Source of the DNA: an uncultured SAR86 cluster bacterium
Lineage (GTDB): Bacteria; Pseudomonadota; Gammaproteobacteria; Magnimaribacterales; AG-339-G14
Reading direction: 5' to 3'
DNA length: 64,000 bases
Assembly: GCA_902635045.1 (NCBI GenBank)
Contig: CACPMT010000001.1
Coordinates: 218,993-282,992, forward strand
Part shown: positions 17,667 through 28,567 of the stretch, piece by piece
Layout of the letters: every line of letters begins with the position of its first letter
Position numbering within the stretch: position 1 is the first letter of the stretch
Notes under the pieces: generated by a model
The model's database searches: none
Seen by the model: only the letters and a program-made list of their open reading frames with translations
What the model was told of the DNA's origin: nothing
Program-made: the position numbers and the translations under genes

Positions 17667-18525
17667 AAACCTTAGCCAAATGCTGAAAATCTAATTTTGT
17701 ATAAATTTGGGTAGTTGATAAATTAGCATGGCCAAGAAGTTCTTGTACAGCTCTTAAATCACCGCTTGATTCCAGAATATGAGAAGCAAAAGAATGTCTC
17801 AGCATATGGGGATGAATATATGGCAACCCCATCTTGCCACTCATTTTTTTTAAGCCATTTTGCACCGACCTTTGACTTAGTCTCTTTCCTAAATTATTAA
17901 TAAATATTGCTCTCTCTTTATTCTCAACTCGTTCTTCACGATGTTTTAACCAAATTTTGATGGCTTCTATAGCTTTTGAACCAATTGGAACTTCTCTTTC
18001 TTTTTGTCCTTTCCCTAAGACTCTGCACATTTGACCTTCAATGGAAAGATCGTTCATATCCAACTGACATAATTCAGAAAGCCTCAATCCAGAAGAATAC
18101 AACAATTCAGCAATAGCTTTGTCTCTATAGTCGCCCCAATTTTTGGGTTCAAATTGCAATAATTTGTTTACCATATCCGTATCTAAAGCTTTTGGTAAAA
18201 GTGAATTCAATTTGGGCGCCGAGATACCAAGTATAGGATTTTCTCGTGTCAAACCTTCAAGGCTTAAATACTTATAGAAACTTCTTAATGAAGATAAGAT
18301 CCTAGCAACGCTTCTTGGACTTAATCCTTGACGTCTATAGGCTCCTATAAAGTTTCTGATATCTGCTTGTTTTAAATCCGACCAGGAAGAAAATTTTTTT
18401 TCTGAAAGGAAGTTATTAAATTTAAGCAAGTCGTTTTCGTAGCTTTTAACGGTATGGTCAGAGTAGTTTTTGGCATTTTTGAGATATTTTAAAAAATTAG
18501 TAATATCTTTATGCATCAGTATCAC
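17635..18525 (-). CDS. xerC: Tyrosine recombinase XerC
   Basis: Catalytic R..H-x-x-R..H..Y: SSGLRLSELCQLD, HPHMLRHSFASHIL, LGHANLSTTQIYTKLD. Confidence 0.94.
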   Translation of the reverse strand: MILMHKDITNFLKYLKNAKNYSDHTVKSYENDLLKFNNFLSEKKFSSWSDLKQADIRNFIGAYRRQGLSPRSVARILSSLRSFYKYLSLEGLTRENPILGISAPKLNSLLPKALDTDMVNKLLQFEPKNWGDYRDKAIAELLYSSGLRLSELCQLDMNDLSIEGQMCRVLGKGQKEREVPIGSKAIEAIKIWLKHREERVENKERAIFINNLGKRLSQRSVQNGLKKMSGKMGLPYIHPHMLRHSFASHILESSGDLRAVQELLGHANLSTTQIYTKLDFQHLAKVYDKSHPHAKK

Positions 18526-19195
18526 CTAAAAGAGAATCAATTTGATGGCTTATAACAGCTAATACAAACTCTAAGAATAAAGTTTCACTATCTTTTGTAA
18601 ATTTACCTTTTTTTGAACTTCCTAGAGCTAAAGTGCCTGCAATTTTATTGGAGGAAAACTTACAAATTGCACCTTCTTCAACCATTGCTTTGCTTCCAAA
18701 AACTAATGCCGAAAGTTCAGTCTTTAGTTCCCCCAAATAAATTGTATTTTCTTTGAACACATTTGAAAATATAGGAGTTGCTATTTCAGGAGGTATGATT
18801 TTTTCCGGTGATAGATCATATAGCTCTTCTTGAGTGAAGAAAAACAATTTACATTTCTCTGTGCCAAATTCTTTTTTAAAGAAAAGCTCTACTTGATCAC
18901 TAAGATTATTCAAATTCTGAGCTTTAAGGATTATCAAGATTAATTTTTGAACTTTGATAAATAATTTATGGTTAAATTCTGCGTTTGTGAGAAATTCACT
19001 TAATTTAGAATTTGTAAGTAAACTTTTCTTTTTAATTATTTCTACTTGTTTTTCAATTAAAGAGACTGCCTCACCACTTTCGTGTTTTATGTCTAAATCT
19101 TCTAAAGAATCTGGGTTTTTTAAAAAAAAGTCTGGGTTTTCGCTTAAATATTTAATAACTTCACTTTCAGATATTTTTTTACTGAAGATACTCAT
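18509..19195 (-). CDS. DUF484 family protein
   Basis: SESEVIKYLSENPDFFLKNPDSLEDLDIKHESGEAVSLIEKQVEIIKKK; between dapF and xerC. The 59 N-terminal residues of the track ORF overlap dapF and are rejected. Confidence 0.88.
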   Translation of the reverse strand: MSIFSKKISESEVIKYLSENPDFFLKNPDSLEDLDIKHESGEAVSLIEKQVEIIKKKSLLTNSKLSEFLTNAEFNHKLFIKVQKLILIILKAQNLNNLSDQVELFFKKEFGTEKCKLFFFTQEELYDLSPEKIIPPEIATPIFSNVFKENTIYLGELKTELSALVFGSKAMVEEGAICKFSSNKIAGTLALGSSKKGKFTKDSETLFLEFVLAVISHQIDSLLGDTDA

Positions 19196-20010
19196 ATATT
19201 TAATGTTACCGCTTTTGCTCTGTAGTTCGCAGTACCAGTCAGTGAAACTTTTCCACAAGATAAGTCCGTTTCCGTTTCTAAAAATCCTTCGTTGAAATTT
19301 ACTTTGATTTTTTGATTTAAATTTCTTGTTTTTCGCCCAATTATCGCAGCAGCACAAGCACCACTTCCACACGCTTGGGTCTCGCCTACACCTCTCTCTA
19401 CAACTCTTAGGTTTATCTCAGAATCATTAACACTATTTGCAAAGCCTACATTAATACCGTCTTTAAAAATTCCACTTTTCTGTAGCGCAGCCCCAACTTC
19501 TGGAACATTAAGCTCTTTATCGTAATTAAAGATAACCGCATGAGGATTGCCCACAGAAACCACATCAAAAAATATTTCTTTATCATTAAAGTTGAAAGAA
19601 TTAATGTCACCATCTTTTATTCCAATGTCTTCAGCTCTAAAACTAATATTAAACATATCAACCTTTAATTGATTTTTTTTCGTATTGGAAACAATGACAA
19701 GATCATTTCCAACCATAAAATTGACCTGATTAGAAAAAACTAATTTTTGATCAAATATATATTTAGATATACAACGAATACCGTTTACACAGTTTTCTGC
19801 TTCACTTCCATCTTGATTGAAAATTTTAATTTGAAAATCAAAACTACTATCACTAGGAGGTAAAATGACCATAACTTGATCGATAGAAAAGTCATGATCA
19901 AAATTCAATATTTTAGAAATCTCTTTAGAACTTGGTTCAAAGAATTGAGTAACTCCATCGATAATAACGAAGTCATTTCCTAAAGACTCCATATATTGAA
20001 CCACCAACAT
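19192..20010 (-). CDS. dapF: Diaminopimelate epimerase
   Basis: QYMESLGNDFVIID, AENCVNGIRC, VGETQACGSGACAAA. Confidence 0.96.
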   Translation of the reverse strand: MLVVQYMESLGNDFVIIDGVTQFFEPSSKEISKILNFDHDFSIDQVMVILPPSDSSFDFQIKIFNQDGSEAENCVNGIRCISKYIFDQKLVFSNQVNFMVGNDLVIVSNTKKNQLKVDMFNISFRAEDIGIKDGDINSFNFNDKEIFFDVVSVGNPHAVIFNYDKELNVPEVGAALQKSGIFKDGINVGFANSVNDSEINLRVVERGVGETQACGSGACAAAIIGRKTRNLNQKIKVNFNEGFLETETDLSCGKVSLTGTANYRAKAVTLNI

Positions 20011-21231
20011 TCAAATATCCTCTAATTGTAAAGTATCTTCAAAACTCTCTGCTTTTCTTATTTCAGAAAAGTTTGTTCCTGAAACTAATATTTCTGCAGG
20101 CTTTAAGCGCAAATTATAATTTGAGCTCATACTCGATCCGTAAGCACCAGCAGAATATATAACTAGGTGATCGGCTTCTTTAGCAGAGATAGAAAAATCA
20201 TCCCCAAAAGAATCAGCTGTTTCACAGACTGGACCGACGACGGAATAGATATCATCTTCATTTTCACTATATAAAATATTCTCTATTTTGTGTCTAGCGT
20301 TATAAAGAGAAGGACGCATGAGATCATTCATGCCTGCATCAACAACTAAAAATTTTCTTTGACCATTTTCTTTTACACCTATTACCTTGGTAACAAGAAC
20401 CCCAGCTTGAGCAATAATTGATCTACCCGGTTCTAAAAGAAGATCATATTTTTCTGTTTTACTTTTAATTTTTTTAACAAGTTCTGAAGGATCAAAATTA
20501 GTTTTTATTTCATAATCAATTGCCAATCCACCGCCAACATCTAAGTGATCAATAGGATGACCAAGAGCTTCCATTTCACCTGCCAGGCTTTGCAATTTTG
20601 CTAATAGCTCTAAATAGAGCCCTGTATCAGTTATTTGTGAACCAATGTGGGCGGTTAGACCAACCAAATTCATTTGTTCATTTGAAAATTGCTTTGCTAA
20701 AAGCAATGCTTCTTCCTCTGACATACCAAATTTACAATCTGCCTTCCCTGTTTCAATATAGGGATGGGTATCTCCTTTCATATCCGGATTTATTCGAAAA
20801 GAAATTCTAGGATTTTTATTTAAATCAATTATGTTTTTCAATTCAAAAGCAGATTCCACATTTATTGAGTAAATGTCCAAATCAGCTGCTAATTTTAATT
20901 CTTCTTTGGTTTTACCAACTCCTGAAAAGACAATTTTTCTCGGATTCGCCCCTGCTTTTATAACCTTTTGTAACTCACCACCAGAAACAACATCAAATCC
21001 TAATCCCTTATCTACAAAAGATCTTAAAATATTTAGATTATTGTTAGCTTTTACCGAATAACAAACTAAATCAGAAGAGGCCATATTTGACATGTAAGCT
21101 TCACACGAGGCATCCAAGCTAGCTTTTGAGTAAAGATAAAACGGAGTGGGAATTTCTCGAGTTATTTCCTCAATTGAAATACCTTCAAGAAACAATTTTC
21201 CTTCTTTAAAAGTGAAATTATCTGGTCTCAT
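20011..21231 (-). CDS. lysA: Diaminopimelate decarboxylase
   Basis: YSVKANNNLNILR, HIGSQI, DVGGGLAI, GPVCETADSFG, GAYGSSMSSNYN. Confidence 0.97.
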   Translation of the reverse strand: MRPDNFTFKEGKLFLEGISIEEITREIPTPFYLYSKASLDASCEAYMSNMASSDLVCYSVKANNNLNILRSFVDKGLGFDVVSGGELQKVIKAGANPRKIVFSGVGKTKEELKLAADLDIYSINVESAFELKNIIDLNKNPRISFRINPDMKGDTHPYIETGKADCKFGMSEEEALLLAKQFSNEQMNLVGLTAHIGSQITDTGLYLELLAKLQSLAGEMEALGHPIDHLDVGGGLAIDYEIKTNFDPSELVKKIKSKTEKYDLLLEPGRSIIAQAGVLVTKVIGVKENGQRKFLVVDAGMNDLMRPSLYNARHKIENILYSENEDDIYSVVGPVCETADSFGDDFSISAKEADHLVIYSAGAYGSSMSSNYNLRLKPAEILVSGTNFSEIRKAESFEDTLQLEDI

Positions 21232-21331
21232 GATTGATAAAGTTTTCTGTTGGCAATGACAATGGCCCTTTCACACCACAAGCGGAGAAAGAAATTAGAA
21301 CGAGAAAAGTAAGTATTGTTAATTTTTTCAT
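21218..21331 (-). CDS. lptM: Small lipoprotein LptM/YifL family (not in supplied ORF track)
   Basis: Manual translation MKKLTILTFLVLISFSACGVKGPLSLPTENFINHETR*. Lipobox FSAC plus CG(V/L)KGPL(x)xP core, strong SD (GGGAGGA) upstream, located directly 5' of lysA-dapF. Confidence 0.85.
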   Translation of the reverse strand: MKKLTILTFLVLISFSACGVKGPLSLPTENFINHETR

Positions 21332-21462
21332 TTTTAAAATCCTCCCTATTCAATGATGAGGTGGTTTCTCATATTGTATAGGATCAAAGCCGTGTTTAGA
21401 CTTTTCTTGTTTGGATTTTGTTCTTTCTTTTTTAGTTTTTTTTGAGGTTTTTTTCAATTCGA

Positions 21463-22557
21463 TTAATAATAAACAGATTGAGCATATTTACTTTCGAAAG
21501 GAATTATTTCATCAAAACGTTCTTCTCTAATCTTTTTAACCCAGTCTGGGTCTGACAACAGTGCTCGACCCACAGCGACCATGTCGAATTCTTCGGCATC
21601 TAATCGACTGACGAGTTCATCTATTGGTGCACTTTCTACTGCATCCTCACCCGCATATAGACCAATAAAATCGGATTTTAAGCCAACACTTCCCACAGTG
21701 ATCGTTGGTAGGCCAGAAATCTTTTTTGTCCAGCCCGCTAGATTAAGATCTGAACCTTCAAATTCAGGTTCCCAGTATCTTCTATTGCTTGCATGAAAAA
21801 CATCGACCCCAGCATCAACAAGGGGCATGAGAAATTTTTCTAATTCATCTGGAGTGTGAGCCAATTTTGCCTCGTAGTCTTGTTGCTTCCACTGTGAAAA
21901 TCTAATTGCAATTGGGAAATCTCTCCCTATTTCTTTTCTTGCTCTTTTGATAATTTCACAAGCAAATTTTGTTCGTTTATCAATTTCGCCTCCATAACTA
22001 TCATCTCTTTGATTGGTGCCTTCCCAGAAGAAATTATCAATCAGATAACCATGAGCGCCATGTAATTCAACACCATCAAAGCCAAGATCTTTGATTTTGA
22101 GAATATCTTTGACGAAGCACTCAATCAACATTTCTACTTCATCAGCTGTCATTGCATGAGCAGCTTGTTTGTTAGTGTTAACCAATCCAGACGGAGTGTA
22201 GCCCGGTACTTTTGGATCTGGAGCCATGCCTTCCTTTCTCATAGCACCAACATGCCAAAGTTGCGGAAAAATTTTTGAACCTTCGGCCTGAACTACTTCA
22301 ATTATTTTTTTCCAACCTTCATCTGCTTTATCCTGAAACCCAGGAACATTTGGGTAACCGCTTGATGACGGGTGACTGACTTCAACACCCTCAGTAATAA
22401 TTAAACCCACTTCTCCCGCGGCACGTCTTTGGTAATAATCTCTGACATTATCCCCAGGGATGCCATCTGGAGACATCATGCGAGTCATCGGAGCCATCGC
22501 AATCCTGTTGGGCACTTCTAGCTTATTAATTGTTATTGGTTTAAATAAAGATTTCAT
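21463..22557 (-). CDS. NADH:flavin oxidoreductase / Old Yellow Enzyme family
   Basis: LFKPITINKLEVPNRIAMAPMTR; GVELHGAHGYLIDNF; SYGGEIDKRTKF. Confidence 0.94.
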   Translation of the reverse strand: MKSLFKPITINKLEVPNRIAMAPMTRMMSPDGIPGDNVRDYYQRRAAGEVGLIITEGVEVSHPSSSGYPNVPGFQDKADEGWKKIIEVVQAEGSKIFPQLWHVGAMRKEGMAPDPKVPGYTPSGLVNTNKQAAHAMTADEVEMLIECFVKDILKIKDLGFDGVELHGAHGYLIDNFFWEGTNQRDDSYGGEIDKRTKFACEIIKRARKEIGRDFPIAIRFSQWKQQDYEAKLAHTPDELEKFLMPLVDAGVDVFHASNRRYWEPEFEGSDLNLAGWTKKISGLPTITVGSVGLKSDFIGLYAGEDAVESAPIDELVSRLDAEEFDMVAVGRALLSDPDWVKKIREERFDEIIPFESKYAQSVYY

Positions 22558-22584
22558 AAAATTCTCCTAAAATTTGAAACTTTT

Positions 22585-23970
22585 TTAAATTTTTAATTTA
22601 TTTTTAGCTTGGGTTATTTGTTTTAAAACTTGACTCGGAGCTGTTCCACCAATACTGTTTTTTGAAGATATTGATTTCAAAGGATCTAAGTGTTTAAAAA
22701 CATCTTTCTCAATTAATGCATTTAATTTTTTTAATTCTTTCAATGATAACTCAGATAATAAAAAATCTTTTGATTCTGCTAGTTGAACGGCTTTTCCCGA
22801 AATGGCATGAGCATCTCTAAAAGGTATACCTTTCATTACTAAATACTCAGCTAAATCAGTAGCACAGATATGTCCGTCATACACATCCGTCAACATTGAG
22901 TCTCTATTAAATTCGGCTCCTGCAATCATTGCCGCTGTGATATCTAGTGATCCCAAAGCGTATTCGATGGAGTCAAATAGCGGTCCTTTATCTTCTTGGT
23001 TGTCTCTATTGTAAGAAAGCGGCTGATTTTTAATCAAACTCAGCAGAGAAACCAAGTTACCTATGGTTTTGCTTGATCCGCCTCTTACCAATTCGGCCAT
23101 GTCAGGATTTTTTTTCTGGGGCATTATTGAAGATCCAGTACATAATTCTTCTGGTAATTCCACATAATCAAATTGTGAAGAGGACCAAATAATCAATTCT
23201 TCTGTGATTCTAGATAGGTGCACTCCCATTAGACTAATGTTAAACATCATTTCTATAACATAATCACGATCACTAACGGCATCTATAGAGTTATTGGTAA
23301 CTTCTTCAAAACCTAAAGCTTTAGCCATTTTTCTTCTGTTTATCTTAAATTTATTTCCTGCTAAAGCACCAGATCCCAAAGGACTTATTTTTAAGCGACT
23401 TTCACATCCTTTAAATCTATCTAGATCTCTGGATAACATTTCATACCAAGCCATAAGGTGATGACCAAGAGTTACGGGCTGAGCTATTTGCATGTGAGTG
23501 AAACCAGGCATTAAAGTTTCTACCTCTGATTCAGCTTTTAAAACTACTATCTTTAAAAGATCTGAGAGACAGATTTGTATATCTTTTGATTTTTCTAAGA
23601 GATAAAGCTTCAAATCTGTTACAACTTGATCGTTTCGAGATCTGCCTGTGTGGAGTTTTCTTGCAGCAGACCCAATTATCTTCTCTAGAGAAGATTCGAT
23701 ATTCATGTGAACGTCTTCAAGGGTCTCCTGCCAATTAAATTTACCGGACTCAATTTTTTGTTTTATTTGTTTCAGTCCGGATTTAATTTTTGATAGTTCG
23801 CCTTTGTTGAGAACCCCGGCAGCTTGTAGGGCTTCTGCATATGCAATCGAACCAAGAATGTCTTCTTTATAAAGCTTGTTGTCGATGTCTATAGATGACG
23901 AAAATTCTTGAGCTTTTTTTGCTGTCTGCTTTTTAAAACGGCCGCCCCAGCTAGTATTCTTTTTTGCCAT
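22585..23970 (-). CDS. argH: Argininosuccinate lyase
   Basis: WGGRFKK; HTGRSRNDQVVTDLKLY; GSSIMPQKKNPDMAELVRG. Confidence 0.97.
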   Translation of the reverse strand: MAKKNTSWGGRFKKQTAKKAQEFSSSIDIDNKLYKEDILGSIAYAEALQAAGVLNKGELSKIKSGLKQIKQKIESGKFNWQETLEDVHMNIESSLEKIIGSAARKLHTGRSRNDQVVTDLKLYLLEKSKDIQICLSDLLKIVVLKAESEVETLMPGFTHMQIAQPVTLGHHLMAWYEMLSRDLDRFKGCESRLKISPLGSGALAGNKFKINRRKMAKALGFEEVTNNSIDAVSDRDYVIEMMFNISLMGVHLSRITEELIIWSSSQFDYVELPEELCTGSSIMPQKKNPDMAELVRGGSSKTIGNLVSLLSLIKNQPLSYNRDNQEDKGPLFDSIEYALGSLDITAAMIAGAEFNRDSMLTDVYDGHICATDLAEYLVMKGIPFRDAHAISGKAVQLAESKDFLLSELSLKELKKLNALIEKDVFKHLDPLKSISSKNSIGGTAPSQVLKQITQAKNKLKI

Positions 23971-25343
23971 TAATATTTGTAGTTCTCTGGTTTAAAAGGA
24001 CCCTCGACTTTTACATTGATGTATTTAGCTTGATCTTTGGTTAGTTTGGTAACAACTCCTCCAAATCCTTCTACCATATAAGAGGCTACTTCTTCGTCAA
24101 GTTCCATCGGCAAGACTTCTATTTTTAATAATTCTTTTTTTGTTTCCTCATCGTTGATAGTTGCAAATGCTTGTTTGTAGAGAAACATTTGAGCTAGCAC
24201 TTGATTAGCAAACGAACCATCCATTATTCGAGAGGGGTGACCTGTAGCATTTCCTAAATTAACTAATCTTCCTTCAGCTAAAAGGATCAAGTAATCTCCT
24301 GCTTTATCTGATCTAGAGACCTTATGAACTTGAGGCTTAACTTCTTCCCATTTCCAATTATCTCGCATGTATTGTGTGTCAATTTCATTATCAAAATGAC
24401 CAATATTACAAACAGTTGAGCCTGCTTTTAGATTGTTTAAAATAAATTTGTCACAAACATTTATATTTCCGGTTGTCGTAACAATTAAATCCGTATCTTC
24501 TAAAAGTGATTTATTAATGCATTCGTCATTGCCTTTGTTTTCTCCATTAATATAAGGAGAGACTACTTCAAAGCCGTCCATGCAAGCTTGCATTGCACAT
24601 ATAGGATCTATTTCAGTAACTCTTACAATCATACCTTCCTGTCTCAAACTCATAGCTGAGCCTTTACCGACATCGCCGTAACCAACTACCAAAGCCTTTC
24701 TTCCAGCCATAAGGATATCGGTTCCTCTTTTGATAGCATCATTCAGACTATGACGACAGCCATACTTATTGTCATTTTTAGATTTAGTGACGGAATCATT
24801 TACGTTGATCGCTGGAACTTTTAATTCACCTTTTTCTAACATTTCCCATAACCTATGAACACCCGTTGTAGTTTCTTCGGAGATACCATGAATGTTGGCT
24901 AACATATCAGGAAATTTCGTGTGAACCATAGAAGTTAAATCTCCTCCATCATCAAGAATCATGTTTGCATCCCAAGGCGAGCCATCTAACAAAATAGTTT
25001 GTTCAATACACCAATCAAATTCTTCATCGTTCATACCCTTCCATGCAAAAACTGGAATACCAGCAGCTGCAATAGCAGCAGCAGCATGATCTTGAGTTGA
25101 AAAAATATTACATGAAGACCAACGTACAGAAGCACCCAAGGCAACCAAAGTTTCTATCAAAACAGCGGTTTGAACTGTCATGTGTATGCAACCCATAATT
25201 TTGGCTCCAGCTAGAGGTTGAGAAGAACCATATTTCTCTCTCAATTTCATCAGTGCAGGCATTTCAGATTCTGCTAAAGCAATCTCTTTTCTTCCAAATT
25301 CTGCTAAAGAAATATCAGCTACTTTGTAGTCTTTAAAATCCAT
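23970..25343 (-). CDS. ahcY: Adenosylhomocysteinase
   Basis: [58 protein letters not shown]. Confidence 0.98.
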   Translation of the reverse strand: MDFKDYKVADISLAEFGRKEIALAESEMPALMKLREKYGSSQPLAGAKIMGCIHMTVQTAVLIETLVALGASVRWSSCNIFSTQDHAAAAIAAAGIPVFAWKGMNDEEFDWCIEQTILLDGSPWDANMILDDGGDLTSMVHTKFPDMLANIHGISEETTTGVHRLWEMLEKGELKVPAINVNDSVTKSKNDNKYGCRHSLNDAIKRGTDILMAGRKALVVGYGDVGKGSAMSLRQEGMIVRVTEIDPICAMQACMDGFEVVSPYINGENKGNDECINKSLLEDTDLIVTTTGNINVCDKFILNNLKAGSTVCNIGHFDNEIDTQYMRDNWKWEEVKPQVHKVSRSDKAGDYLILLAEGRLVNLGNATGHPSRIMDGSFANQVLAQMFLYKQAFATINDEETKKELLKIEVLPMELDEEVASYMVEGFGGVVTKLTKDQAKYINVKVEGPFKPENYKY

Positions 25344-25351
25344 AATTTTCT

Positions 25352-26512
25352 TTAAATTTTATTAATCGTACTTGATTTGTCTGTTTTTTCCCAAGAGAAA
25401 TCGACATCTTCTCTGCCAAAGTGACCATACGCTGCAGTATTTTGATAAATTGGTTTTTTTAAGTCCAGCATTTGGATTAATTCTTTCGGTTTAAGTTCAA
25501 AATTGTCACTGACAATATTTGCAATCTCTTCATCAGATACGTTTCCAGTTCTAAAAGTATTAATACTGATCGATGTGGGTTCAGCAACTCCAATTGCATA
25601 TGAAACTTGGATTTCACATTTTTCCGCTAAATTTGCAGCCACTATATTTTTAGCAACATAACGTCCGGCGTAAGCAGCTGATCTATCAACTTTTGAAGGG
25701 TCTTTTCCAGAAAATGCTCCGCCTCCATGACGCGCCATACCGCCATACGTATCGACAATAATTTTTCTACCCGTCAAACCACAATCTCCAACGGGTCCAC
25801 CGATGACAAATCTGCCGGTTGGATTTATATAAATTTTAGTTTTGTCGGTGATCCATTCAGAAGGGATAGTTTTATAAATAATTTCTTCTCTGATTCCTTC
25901 TTCTAGATCTTTTTGGGAAATTTCTGGACTATGTTGAGAAGACAAAACTATTGCGGAAATATAATTTGGTTTGCCCAATTCATCATAAACAAAACTTAAC
26001 TGACTTTTGGCATCTGGTCGCAACCAAGGTAATAATCCAGATTTCCTTACTTCAGCTTGTTTTTTTACCAGAAGATGTGAGTAAGTAATAGGTGCAGGCA
26101 TCAAAACACTTGTTTCGTTGTTGGCATAACCAAACATTAATCCCTGATCTCCAGCGCCTTGACTTTCATCGGTGCCTGTTCCTTCATCAACGCCCTGGGC
26201 AATATCATTTGATTGCATGCCTATTGCGTTAACTATTTCGACTTTGGATCCATTAAACCCAACTTCATCGTTGTCATAACCAATATCATTTATAACTTTT
26301 CTGACCACTTCTTCTAAATTGGGCTCCGCATTGGAGGTTATTTCTCCGGCAATAACAACTAAGTCTGTTTTTACGAGGGTTTCACAAGCGACTCTTGATT
26401 CAGGATCGTCTTTTAAAAATGCATCCAAGATAGCATCTGAAATTTGATCAGACATCTTATCAGGGTGTCCTTCAGAAACGGATTCGGAAGTAAAAGTTTT
26501 GTATTCAGACAT
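25352..26512 (-). CDS. metK: S-adenosylmethionine synthetase
   Basis: [52 protein letters not shown]. Confidence 0.98.
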   Translation of the reverse strand: MSEYKTFTSESVSEGHPDKMSDQISDAILDAFLKDDPESRVACETLVKTDLVVIAGEITSNAEPNLEEVVRKVINDIGYDNDEVGFNGSKVEIVNAIGMQSNDIAQGVDEGTGTDESQGAGDQGLMFGYANNETSVLMPAPITYSHLLVKKQAEVRKSGLLPWLRPDAKSQLSFVYDELGKPNYISAIVLSSQHSPEISQKDLEEGIREEIIYKTIPSEWITDKTKIYINPTGRFVIGGPVGDCGLTGRKIIVDTYGGMARHGGGAFSGKDPSKVDRSAAYAGRYVAKNIVAANLAEKCEIQVSYAIGVAEPTSISINTFRTGNVSDEEIANIVSDNFELKPKELIQMLDLKKPIYQNTAAYGHFGREDVDFSWEKTDKSSTINKI

Positions 26513-26538
26513 GATTTAATTTTTTTAAACGGAATGAA

Positions 26539-26570
26539 TTCTACTATGAAGTGAATAAGAAATAGTAGAA
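26539..26570. promoter_or_regulatory. Inverted repeat TTCTACTAT-N14-ATAGTAGAA in divergent metK/tkt spacer
   Basis: 9-bp perfect arms. Each arm carries TACTAT, a plausible -10 hexamer, one on each strand. Confidence 0.5.
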
Positions 26571-26587
26571 AATAGGCAAAAAAATTC

Positions 26588-28567
26588 ATGGCCAATCAAC
26601 AAGATTTAGCAAACGCAATTAGAGCTCTTTCCATGGACGCTGTTCAAGCTGCTAAATGCGGACATCCCGGAATGCCCATGGGTATGGCTGACATAGCACA
26701 GGTTCTATGGAAAAAGCACTTAAAATATAACCCCAATAATCCAGAATGGTTTGATAGAGACCGATTTGTTCTATCGAATGGCCACGGCTCGATGTTGCTC
26801 TATTCTTTGTTGCATCTAACAGGGTTTGATTTACCAATGGCTGAATTGAAAGCTTTTCGACAATTGGGATCTAAAACCCCTGGACACCCTGAATGTGATG
26901 TAACGCCTGGCGTTGAAACAACAACTGGCCCTTTGGGGCAAGGCATCGCAAATGCTGTTGGTATGGCTATGGCAGAAAAGATTTTAGCTAAAAAATTTAA
27001 TAAAAAAGATATAGATTTAATTGATCATTACACATATGTTTTTTGTGGCGACGGTTGTTTAATGGAAGGCATTTCTCACGAGGTATGTTCTTTTGCAGGC
27101 ACTCAAAAACTCAACAAACTTATAATGCTTTATGACGATAATGAAATAAGCATTGATGGCAGAGTAGAAGGCTGGTTCACCGATGATACGCCTGGCAGAT
27201 TTGAAAGTTATGGATGGAAAGTAATCAGAGAAATTGACGGACATAATTTTGAAAGCATAGATCAAGCTTTAAAAGAAGCTAAAAGCTCCGACAAACCAAC
27301 TTTGATCTGTTGTAAGACCGAAATAGGCAAAGGCTCACCAAATATGGCTGGCTCAGCAGACACACATGGAGCTGCACTTGGTGATGATGAAATCGCGCTC
27401 ACAAGAGAAAACATAAATTGGCCTCATGAGCCTTTTTTTATTCCAGAAGATATTTACAACGAATGGGATCATAAAGGTATCGGTCAAAATATCGAAGATC
27501 AATGGCTAGAAAAATTAAAAGAGTATGCAAAAAATTATAAAAGTGAAGCTAAAGAATTTGAGAGACTTGTAACTGGTGATCTGCCGGTTAAATTTGAATC
27601 TACAATTTCCGATTTAATCAAAAAATTTGAAACGGACGAGACGGATTATGCCAGTAGAAAGTGCTCAGGAATTTGTTTAGATGGTTTAGGGCCAGTCATG
27701 CCTGAGTTGATAGGTGGCTCCGCTGATTTAACTCCATCCAACAATACTCAATGGAAAGGAGCTGAACAGCTAAGTTCAGATGGTACAGGAAATTATATTA
27801 ATTATGGAGTAAGAGAATTTGGCATGTCCGCGATAATGAATGGCTTAGTATTACATGGGGGTATCAGACCTTATGCTGGCACTTTTTTAACTTTTCTTGA
27901 TTACGCAAGAAATGCAGTAAGAATGTCTGCTTTAATGAAACTTCCGGTAGTATACGTCTACACACATGATTCAATAGGTGTTGGAGAAGACGGTCCAACT
28001 CATCAACCAATCGAACACATATCAATGTTAAGAGCCACGCCTGGAATAAATACTTGGAGACCTTGTGACGGGGTTGAAACTGCTTATGCTTGGAAGCATG
28101 CACTGGAATCAAAGGATTTGCCTACTGCTTTGATACTATCTAGGCAAAATTTACCGCCTCAAAGTAGAAATGATTCCGGATTGATTGACAAAGGTGGTTA
28201 CGTCTTACTAGAAGCAGAAGATGAAGATCTTGTCATTATTGCTACCGGCTCAGAAGTTGAATTGGCTATAAATTCTGCCGAACTTCTTCAAGCTGAAGGT
28301 ATCAAAGTAAAAGTAGTTTCTATTCCGTGTACAGAAATATTTGATTCACAATCTGAAGAATACAAACTGCAAGTTTTAGGAACTAAGCCAAAAGTAGCTA
28401 TTGAAGCTGGCACAAAAGATTTTTGGTACAAATATTTAAATGCAGGAGATGAAGTAATTGGGTTAGATTGTTTTGGCGAGTCTGCACCTTTGAAAGACTT
28501 GCTTGAACATTTTGGTTTTACCAATGAAAAGGTTGTAGAGACTTGTAAAAAAGTTCTAGAAAAATGA
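26588..28567 (+). CDS. tkt: Transketolase
   Basis: [48 protein letters not shown]. Confidence 0.97.
   Translation: MANQQDLANAIRALSMDAVQAAKCGHPGMPMGMADIAQVLWKKHLKYNPNNPEWFDRDRFVLSNGHGSMLLYSLLHLTGFDLPMAELKAFRQLGSKTPGHPECDVTPGVETTTGPLGQGIANAVGMAMAEKILAKKFNKKDIDLIDHYTYVFCGDGCLMEGISHEVCSFAGTQKLNKLIMLYDDNEISIDGRVEGWFTDDTPGRFESYGWKVIREIDGHNFESIDQALKEAKSSDKPTLICCKTEIGKGSPNMAGSADTHGAALGDDEIALTRENINWPHEPFFIPEDIYNEWDHKGIGQNIEDQWLEKLKEYAKNYKSEAKEFERLVTGDLPVKFESTISDLIKKFETDETDYASRKCSGICLDGLGPVMPELIGGSADLTPSNNTQWKGAEQLSSDGTGNYINYGVREFGMSAIMNGLVLHGGIRPYAGTFLTFLDYARNAVRMSALMKLPVVYVYTHDSIGVGEDGPTHQPIEHISMLRATPGINTWRPCDGVETAYAWKHALESKDLPTALILSRQNLPPQSRNDSGLIDKGGYVLLEAEDEDLVIIATGSEVELAINSAELLQAEGIKVKVVSIPCTEIFDSQSEEYKLQVLGTKPKVAIEAGTKDFWYKYLNAGDEVIGLDCFGESAPLKDLLEHFGFTNEKVVETCKKVLEK

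Noticed and set aside
17635-18525. XerC-like recombinase as an integron/phage integrase marker
   Set aside because: It sits in the conserved dapF-DUF484-xerC-yigB order, so it is the housekeeping dimer-resolution recombinase.
19196-19372. N-terminal extension of ORF 18509-19372 -
   Set aside because: It overlaps dapF out of frame; the DUF484 protein starts at MSIFSKK (19195).
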